A stretch of DNA of 15,183 bases from M55B154 sp964345775 (GTDB taxonomy: Bacteria; Spirochaetota; UBA4802; UB4802). The stretch spans positions 1 through 15,183 of the forward strand of contig CAYFSO010000074.1 in NCBI GenBank assembly GCA_964345775.1. Direction: 5' to 3'. Each line of letters opens with the position of its first letter. Position 1 is the stretch's first letter. The notes under the pieces were generated by a model. The model ran no database searches. It saw nothing but the letters and a program-made list of their open reading frames with translations, and was not told the origin of the DNA. Position numbers and translations under genes: made by a program. Shown one piece after another: positions 1 to 4,953 of this stretch.

Positions 1-10
1 GCGCTAATAA

Positions 11-84
11 GGCGGAGTAGCTCAGTAGGTTAGAGCACACGGCTCATATCCGTGGAGTGGGGGGTTCGAGTCCCTCCTCCGCTA
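11..84 (+). tRNA. tRNA-Met (anticodon CAT), elongator type
   Basis: A full cloverleaf can be folded by eye. The acceptor stem pairs 11-17 with 77-83, with one G-U at the first pair, and A84 is the discriminator. The D arm pairs GCTC (20-23) with GAGC (33-36). The anticodon stem pairs 38-42 with 50-54 around the loop CTCATAT, giving anticodon CAT at 45-47. The T stem pairs 60-64 with 72-76 around TTCGAGT. CCA is not encoded, so a CCA-adding enzyme is required. The acceptor and anticodon-stem sequences resemble bacterial elongator tRNA-Met. A lysidine-modified tRNA-Ile2 also carries CAT and is the main alternative. The initiator is unlikely because the first acceptor pair forms G-U and the anticodon stem lacks three G-C pairs. 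Confidence 0.93.
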
Positions 85-105
85 CGTAAAAAATATTACT
101 TTCTC

Positions 106-135
106 AAAAGGATGCATACGTACGCATCCTTTTTT
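106..135 (+). terminator. Intrinsic terminator after tRNA-Met, possibly bidirectional
   Basis: GGATGC (110-115) pairs with GCATCC (124-129) around an 8-base loop. Flanking A106-109 and T130-133 extend the stem, and the T run continues to 135. It lies 21 bases past the tRNA and fits Rho-independent termination of the + strand transcript. Read on the minus strand, the same stem is followed by TTTTG, so it could also stop transcripts arriving from the DUF362 end of the main gene run. The stem and T tract are seen directly; function is inferred. Confidence 0.8.
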
Positions 136-169
136 CATGCAGTACGGACACAGACCATGAGACATTTTC

Positions 170-213
170 ATCTCGCTGTAATTATCCATAAATAATTCCA
201 GCGAGATCCTTTT
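170..213. terminator. Long hairpin at the 3' end of the minus-strand gene run
   Basis: ATCTCGCTG (170-178) pairs perfectly with CAGCGAGAT (199-207). After one mismatch, six further A/T pairs (180-185 with 192-197) close a 6-base loop. The structure sits 7 bases beyond the stop codon of the DUF362 gene. On the minus strand it is followed by GAAAATG, not a U run, while on the + strand it is followed by CCTTTTG. It could be a weak terminator or an mRNA 3'-end stabilising hairpin for the operon, with the hairpin at 106-135 as the second stop. Confidence 0.5.
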
Positions 214-214
214 G

Positions 215-1390
215 TTATTGTGAAACAATATCGAATATCCATTGCAGCCTGCCCTTTTTCAGGTCAATAGCAGATTCAGGACATATTTCCATGCAGCAAT
301 AACATCGAATACATTTTTTGTAATCGTAATCTGGAACCTGCTCACCTTCTGAAGCTTTGGATATTGCACCAGCCGGACATATTGAAATGCACTGGTAACA
401 GAGTGTACATTTATCAGGTGACGGGACCGGTCGTTGCACGAAAAGACTTCTCATCACAGGTGAAGTGAAAGGCCACCTCATCATATCAGAGCTAAGGCTT
501 GACCTGGTGGGAACAAAATCTTCTACCCTGAGTGAATCAACCGGGTCGCCATGAATGGCTATACCTTCATCAAATCCCTTTCCCAGGCCTCTCTCGTTGG
601 CCATGTGAATTGTATGTACCCTGCCGATGTCAATTTTTGCCAGTTTTGCCAGTACGTAATCAACTGCCACAGCATCAATACCTGCAGCTATCACGTTCAT
701 TTCCCTTGGAGAACCACTGGGGCCGGGACCTTCCCCCTCCAGCGCCGTAATGGCGTCCACGAAATGGATCATGGTCTTATCCAGGCAGTTTAGATATGTA
801 TCGTAGAGATCCAGCAGTATTGTTGCGAATTCCTCCCTGGTCCTGGCACGGAGATGCCACTGAGACTTCCCCAGTCCATGTATTGTTCCGAAAAGATTTT
901 TCACTGCTGCGGTGATATACGTAATTCCGTGGGTCTTGAATTTGGGCAGATTTAGAATGATATCGGCATTTACCGCATCCCGGGCCAGTTCGAACCGCTT
1001 AAAGCGCTTTGCATGATCATTGTATACTACTTCCACATTGGATGTATCCGCTACTTCAATTTTCTCATGCTCCACGATGATATCATAGCCGGTTTTTCTC
1101 AATACCCGCTCAAGTGAGTGAACCGCTGGAGATTCCACGAGTACCGGTTCACCCCCATTTTCTTTTACCAGCTGAACGGCGGCATGGAAAAACTCGGGAT
1201 GAGTAACGACCGCCTTTTCGGGAGATGTATCCCGCAACAGGTTTGGCTTGACAGCAACCCTGGCGTTTCTCATTCGGGAAACGTCAAAATTAATCGTGTC
1301 CAGGGCCCTGTAAAATACATCTTTTATAGCATCACGCGTATAGACGCTGCCTCCATATACTGCCACATGTGCCTTTTCCGAGATACTCAT
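215..1390 (-). CDS. DUF362 protein with C-terminal 2x[4Fe-4S] ferredoxin domain
   Basis: This 391-residue protein carries a DUF362 domain (about residues 45-290) with the segments KPNLL (48-52), NLPKFKTHG (147-155) and DAITALEGEGPGP (212-224). A bacterial ferredoxin module follows, with two cluster motifs: Cys328, 331, 334 and 338, then Cys360, 363, 366 and 370. No signal peptide or membrane segment is seen, so it is probably cytoplasmic. DUF362 proteins fused to ferredoxin domains are widespread, especially in anaerobes, but their reaction is not established; electron transfer is inferred from the clusters. The ATG overlaps the upstream gene's stop as ATGA, and GGGAG lies a few bases upstream, so translational coupling is likely. 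It appears to be the last gene of the operon. Domain confidence is high; no function is assigned. Confidence 0.9.
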   Translation of the reverse strand: MSISEKAHVAVYGGSVYTRDAIKDVFYRALDTINFDVSRMRNARVAVKPNLLRDTSPEKAVVTHPEFFHAAVQLVKENGGEPVLVESPAVHSLERVLRKTGYDIIVEHEKIEVADTSNVEVVYNDHAKRFKRFELARDAVNADIILNLPKFKTHGITYITAAVKNLFGTIHGLGKSQWHLRARTREEFATILLDLYDTYLNCLDKTMIHFVDAITALEGEGPGPSGSPREMNVIAAGIDAVAVDYVLAKLAKIDIGRVHTIHMANERGLGKGFDEGIAIHGDPVDSLRVEDFVPTRSSLSSDMMRWPFTSPVMRSLFVQRPVPSPDKCTLCYQCISICPAGAISKASEGEQVPDYDYKKCIRCYCCMEICPESAIDLKKGRLQWIFDIVSQ

Positions 1391-2586
1391 TGTTGCTCCC
1401 TGATCATCTGTATGTCTTCACCTTCAGCTACCAGGTATATCCTGTTATCTTTACCCACGGTATTGACAAAGGTGGCAAGAACTGCAACCTGTTGTCCATT
1501 CTTAACACCTGCCGGGAAATTCTTCGAATAGACTTCCGCTATGCCGTCGAACCTGTGGCCGGAAGAATAGTTCACCATCAGGTTACAGGTGGCATGATCC
1601 TTCTTTTTTTTCAGATTAGCTATCTTTCCTTTCCATCGCACCTTTATTCCCTGGTATAGATATGGTTTTTCGTTAACACTGTTGAAGTCATATTCTGACA
1701 CTGGCCTGTCTTCAACATCAAGTATAAAATTTCTTAGAAATTCTATGCGGTCTTTCACCCTGTGATGTACATTACTTGCGTTAATTTTATTGAGTATGAG
1801 CATGGCACGGTTGTATTTTTCTTCCTTGATGAGACTTTTTGCCCTGTTGAAATCATGCTTGAGTGATTCACTTGAATAATAAAATTCGGGAGTCTTTTCT
1901 TTGCTGTATTTTTCTATCACATCGTAATGGGCACCATCAAGTGTAACCATTTCCATCATATTCCTGTTTTCACCGGACAAGCTGTTTTCGCCATTGCCAT
2001 GATAGGTATGTATATGGCTGTTTATGTATTCAACTATCGAATTCCAGTACATAATAGCAGGGATAACAGGTATGGAAAGTAGAAAAAGGATTATTACGGT
2101 TAAGAACAGCCCTGTAGGTCTTTTTGCCGCACGTGGATGCGGTCTTCTCTTTACCTGTAACGGGCCGGGACCACTTACCGGGACAAAATCCTTCAAACGT
2201 GCTTTTCGTTGAAAGTCCTGGAAATTATCGGACTCGCTTATTCTTTTGAATGACCTCTTGAGTGTTTTGTCACCGGGGAACCTGTCAAGAAGGGCGACAT
2301 ATCTCTGCAGGGCAGAATCCCTGTCTGCTGCAGATTTTAAGACCAGGAACGCTTCAAGATACAGCACGGGAAGGTAGTCAGGATGAGAGATCTTTACCCT
2401 GCGTATTATGGACTCGGCTTTCCCGATCATATCTGCGTGAAGATAACTGAGGGCAAGCAGAAATGACGCATACGTGCTGCCGGATTGCAGTGACCGGCTC
2501 TCAAGTATTACAATTGCGTCCCTGTAACGGCCATTCCGGTATGCCGTATATGCCTGTTTAACGAGTGAATATTCCCCTGCACCCAC
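1387..2586 (-). CDS. TPR-containing single-pass membrane protein with C-terminal OB-fold-like region
   Basis: The 399-residue product has three visible parts. Residues 1-115 hold helical repeats that read as TPR (YRNGRYRDAIVILE near 16-29; ADMIGKAESIIRR near 51-63). A basic, proline-rich linker (about 138-158) leads to one membrane segment (about 159-181). The rest (about 182-399) contains another TPR-like pair (245-290) and a beta-rich end (about 308-396) that resembles small OB-fold (tRNA_anti-like) domains, with the pattern GIKVRWKGKIANL. With the basic linker before the helix, the N-terminal TPRs are probably cytoplasmic and the C-terminus extracytoplasmic. The start is GTG at 2586: an in-frame TAA, the stop of the upstream gene, lies only 6 bases before it, and no other start codon fits. 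GGGAAG upstream is a somewhat distant SD. Its function is unknown. The 4-base overlap with the DUF362 gene suggests a coupled pair. Confidence 0.8.
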   Translation of the reverse strand: MGAGEYSLVKQAYTAYRNGRYRDAIVILESRSLQSGSTYASFLLALSYLHADMIGKAESIIRRVKISHPDYLPVLYLEAFLVLKSAADRDSALQRYVALLDRFPGDKTLKRSFKRISESDNFQDFQRKARLKDFVPVSGPGPLQVKRRPHPRAAKRPTGLFLTVIILFLLSIPVIPAIMYWNSIVEYINSHIHTYHGNGENSLSGENRNMMEMVTLDGAHYDVIEKYSKEKTPEFYYSSESLKHDFNRAKSLIKEEKYNRAMLILNKINASNVHHRVKDRIEFLRNFILDVEDRPVSEYDFNSVNEKPYLYQGIKVRWKGKIANLKKKKDHATCNLMVNYSSGHRFDGIAEVYSKNFPAGVKNGQQVAVLATFVNTVGKDNRIYLVAEGEDIQMIREQQ

Positions 2587-2592
2587 ACTACG

Positions 2593-2826
2593 TTACTGGT
2601 CTTCCCTTTTTTTTGTAAACAGCGCCGTTACCTGGTCAATAACCGGGATGTTATCATCCCTTGCCTTTCCCAGGAAGAAACCCAGCGCCACCAGCAGTAT
2701 GATCACAAGGGTCTTGAGTATTCCAAAAGTAAACAGAAGAACACCAAGAATAAAACCTGATAACGCACCAAGGGTTTTCCCCGGGTTCAGATTGATCCAC
2801 CCCTGAACTGTTTGAATAAAACTCAT
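2593..2826 (-). CDS. DUF2273 small integral membrane protein
   Basis: The 77-residue product has two closely spaced hydrophobic segments (about 18-33 and 37-53). They are preceded by NPGKTLG (14-20) and followed by GKARDD (53-58) and a basic tail. This layout matches the DUF2273 family, whose members in Firmicutes sit beside Asp23/Gls24-type envelope proteins; the role is unknown beyond likely membrane association. No Asp23-like gene is present here. The ATG directly abuts the efp TAG stop with no intervening base, so reinitiation or coupling is likely; only a weak, purine-rich GGATAAAG lies upstream. The last codons contain a run of eight A. I am fairly sure of the family and cannot say what the protein does. 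Confidence 0.8.
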   Translation of the reverse strand: MSFIQTVQGWINLNPGKTLGALSGFILGVLLFTFGILKTLVIILLVALGFFLGKARDDNIPVIDQVTALFTKKREDQ

Positions 2827-3390
2827 CTATTTCTTTATCCTTTCAACATATTCCCCGGTTCGGGTATCTATCTTGAGAATATCCCCTTCGTTGATGAACA
2901 ATGGTGCTTGAACGGTATATCCTGTTTCAACGGTTACGTTCTTCATAACGTTTGTAGCCGTATCTCCTTTGACACCGGGTTCTGCATAGGTTACGTCAAG
3001 TTGAACAAAAATTGGCGGTTCAATAGACATCGGATCTCCTTCGTACATGGAAATCTCTACAACGTCACCTTCGCGTATATAGTTAAGAATATTTCCGGCC
3101 ATGTCGCGATCAACTGATACCTGCTCAAAGTTCTCTGTATCCATGAACACCAGACCTTCTCCTTCGTCGTACAAATATTGCATGGGTCTTTTTTCCACCC
3201 GCACATCTTCTACCTTTTCTCCGCCCCTGAAGGTCTTATCAATAATAGAACCCTTGGTAAGAGACTTCAGTTTAGTTCGCACAAATGCGGCACCCCTTGC
3301 GGGTTTTACATGCTGGTATTCCAGAACTGATAACAGGTCACCATCCAGCTTTATGACGGTTCCCTTTTTAAATTCGTTGCTCGAGATCAT
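2827..3390 (-). CDS. efp: Elongation factor P
   Basis: EF-P binds between the P and E sites of the ribosome and relieves stalling at polyproline stretches. The 187-residue length is that of the family. The N-terminal KOW-like domain (1-64) contains HVKPARGAAFVRTKL, the central OB domain contains GLVFMDTENFEQ, and the C-terminal OB domain contains GVKGDT and ends GEYVERIKK. The residue aligned with the modified Lys34 of E. coli is Arg32, encoded by AGG at 3295-3297, in the context PARG rather than PGKG. Arg at this place is the EarP (rhamnosylated) type, or it may be unmodified; no modification gene lies in the window. The ATG has a strong SD, AAGGAG (3397-3402), 6 bases upstream. It lies 14 bases after the peptidase gene, in the conserved aroQ-peptidase-efp order. 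Confidence 0.98.
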   Translation of the reverse strand: MISSNEFKKGTVIKLDGDLLSVLEYQHVKPARGAAFVRTKLKSLTKGSIIDKTFRGGEKVEDVRVEKRPMQYLYDEGEGLVFMDTENFEQVSVDRDMAGNILNYIREGDVVEISMYEGDPMSIEPPIFVQLDVTYAEPGVKGDTATNVMKNVTVETGYTVQAPLFINEGDILKIDTRTGEYVERIKK

Positions 3391-3396
3391 TGGTAA

Positions 3397-3402
3397 CTCC
3401 TT
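3397..3402 (-). promoter_or_regulatory. Strong Shine-Dalgarno of efp
   Basis: AAGGAG on the minus strand lies 6 bases before the efp ATG, inside the 14-base gap after the peptidase gene. It is the clearest SD in the run and fits a gene needing high expression. This site fixes the efp start at 3390. Confidence 0.8.
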
Positions 3403-3404
3403 GC

Positions 3405-4475
3405 CTAGACTATTAATATATCTTTTGCTGAACCGGTCATCACCTCGGCCCCTTTTGAACCTGCGCGCACCATATCCTCGATGCGGACACCACCCTTCCC
3501 GGGCAGGTATATGCCCGGTTCAACGGTAATGACGGTATTTTTTTTTAATCTCACAGATCCGCCGGATTTTACCGCAGGCAGCTCGTGGACTTCCATTCCT
3601 ACTCCATGACCAAGGGAATGTCCAAAATAATCACCGTACCCCCCGGCGATAATCACATCCCGTGCCCTGGAGTCAAGTGTACCTGTGCTGACACCCGGAC
3701 GGACAGATCGTATTGCGGTTTCCTGGGCGCGACGTACAATATTGTATATCTCTCTGAATTCGTCGGTTATGCTATGTACAAAGACTGTTCTTGTCAAGTC
3801 TGAATTGTACCCCCTGTAAGTACACCCCATGTCAATGAGTAGAATATCACCACTTTCAATTTTTTTCAATTCACTGGTCTTATAATGGGGACGGGAAGAT
3901 CCGGCACCTGAAGCCACGATTGGATCAAATGAACTGCCGCTGCACCCGTTTGTTTTGTAGAAGTACTCGATCTCCACCGCGATGTCCCACTCAAATATTC
4001 CGGGTTTGATCATGCCAATAATATGTGAAAGGCATTGATCAGTTATGGAAACGGCTTCATCCAGTATGCTGATCTCATCGTCATCTTTCACCATTCGCAG
4101 ATCATTGACAACATCTCCACCCCTTCTGAGCTTTATCCCTTTAAGGGCATCCTTGAACTGGAAATACTGCCCCAGTACCATTGAATGCTCTTCGAGGTAC
4201 AACTCCCTGAGTTTTTCACCGGACAACAGTTCCTTCAGGGTACCGGTTATCTCACCATCCTGCAAAATGAAATTGACCCCGGACGGAAGTATTGAGCAGG
4301 CATATTCCTCGTAGCGGGCATCTGAAATGAAATATACTGAATTGAAGGTTACCAGCATAATAGCATGGGATCCATCAAAACCTGTCAGGTACTGAATATT
4401 GGGGAGGGAATTGACCATGTATGGCAGGGTTCCGTCGTCCATTAGTTTCTTGCGCAAACGCTTGATCCGCTTCAT
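3405..4475 (-). CDS. M24B family Xaa-Pro aminopeptidase/dipeptidase
   Basis: This is a dinuclear-metal 'pita-bread' peptidase that removes residues preceding proline. An N-terminal creatinase-like domain (about 1-130) includes the IQYLTGFDGSHA segment. The catalytic domain carries all five metal ligands. Numbered from the TTG at 4481 they are Asp217 (LLIDMG), Asp228 (YNSDLTRT), His292 (LGHGVG), Glu321 (VEPGIY) and Glu335 (RIED); subtract 2 for the ATG start chosen here. No signal peptide is seen, so it is cytoplasmic. I chose ATG at 4475 because AAAGG (4484-4488), which overlaps the aroQ stop, is 8 bases upstream of it but only 2 bases from the TTG. It is placed between aroQ and efp, as in B. 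subtilis (yqhS-yqhT-efp). PepP versus PepQ specificity cannot be read from sequence alone. Confidence 0.95.
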   Translation of the reverse strand: MKRIKRLRKKLMDDGTLPYMVNSLPNIQYLTGFDGSHAIMLVTFNSVYFISDARYEEYACSILPSGVNFILQDGEITGTLKELLSGEKLRELYLEEHSMVLGQYFQFKDALKGIKLRRGGDVVNDLRMVKDDDEISILDEAVSITDQCLSHIIGMIKPGIFEWDIAVEIEYFYKTNGCSGSSFDPIVASGAGSSRPHYKTSELKKIESGDILLIDMGCTYRGYNSDLTRTVFVHSITDEFREIYNIVRRAQETAIRSVRPGVSTGTLDSRARDVIIAGGYGDYFGHSLGHGVGMEVHELPAVKSGGSVRLKKNTVITVEPGIYLPGKGGVRIEDMVRAGSKGAEVMTGSAKDILIV

Positions 4476-4483
4476 TGGCAAAA

Positions 4484-4488
4484 CCTTT
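4484..4488 (-). promoter_or_regulatory. Shine-Dalgarno deciding the M24B peptidase start
   Basis: AAAGG on the minus strand overlaps the aroQ TAA stop. Its distance is 8 bases to ATG at 4475 but only 2 bases to the in-frame TTG at 4481, which favours the ATG. The overlap with the stop suggests coupling of peptidase translation to termination on aroQ. Confidence 0.6.
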
Positions 4489-4936
4489 ACCTGTTATGCT
4501 GCACATGACGAATGAGTCCGTCAATTGCAAGTATATAAGAGTACCATCCAAATCCCGCCACCTGGCCAACACATGCTGGTGCCACCAGTGATGTTTTTCT
4601 GAATTCTTCACGTGCATGAACATTTGAGATGTGCACCTCAACAGCAGGAAGCCGGGTCGCAAGGATTGCATCGTATATGGCTATTGATGTATGTGTATAC
4701 GCTGCCGGATTGATCACCATACCATCAAGATCAGCATGTTCATGGATTATATCAATTATGGAACCTTCTGAATTGGATTGATGGATAGAGACTTCAACTC
4801 CCTTCTCTTTGGCATAAGTTTGTATTTGATCATTTATTTCTTCAATAGTAGCCGATCCGTATATACCCGGTTCCCTTGTACCGAGCATATTGATGTTTGG
4901 CCCGTGTATTACAAGAATGCTCACGTTTTTACCCAT
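4487..4936 (-). CDS. aroQ: Type II 3-dehydroquinate dehydratase
   Basis: This enzyme catalyses dehydration of 3-dehydroquinate to 3-dehydroshikimate, step three of the shikimate pathway, as a cytoplasmic dodecamer in known family members. The 149-residue length is typical. Visible signatures are HGPNINMLGTREPGIYG, with Asn14, Arg21 and the catalytic Tyr26; QSNSEGSIIDIIH (53-65); NPAAYTHTS with Asn76; and EVHISNVHAREEFR with His102 and Arg113. All expected active-site residues are present. The ATG at 4936 is preceded by GGGGGA about 5 bases upstream. The gene lies 17 bases after the TPR gene and 11 bases before the peptidase ATG, in the conserved aroQ-peptidase-efp order. Confidence 0.97.
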   Translation of the reverse strand: MGKNVSILVIHGPNINMLGTREPGIYGSATIEEINDQIQTYAKEKGVEVSIHQSNSEGSIIDIIHEHADLDGMVINPAAYTHTSIAIYDAILATRLPAVEVHISNVHAREEFRKTSLVAPACVGQVAGFGWYSYILAIDGLIRHVQHNR

Positions 4937-4953
4937 CCTGTCCCCCGGTTTTG

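Noticed and set aside
11..214. Integration site or genomic island boundary at the tRNA.
   Set aside because: No repeat of the tRNA 3' end, integrase or phage-like gene is visible in the window.
1118..1531. Open frame opposite the DUF362 gene start, and many similar antisense open frames across the window.
   Set aside because: They lie wholly antisense to well-recognised genes, lack SD sites and show no recognisable domain.
2593..2595. Read-through of the DUF2273 TAA to make a fusion with the in-frame TPR/OB protein.
   Set aside because: The two share a frame, but the downstream gene has its own GTG start and no read-through signal is visible. A stop between unrelated domains is the normal reading.
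2605..2612. A8 followed by GGG at the end of the DUF2273 gene as a programmed frameshift site joining it to the next gene.
   Set aside because: The downstream GTG gene is already in the same frame, separated only by TAA, so a frameshift would not fuse them. Shifted frames give no meaningful product.
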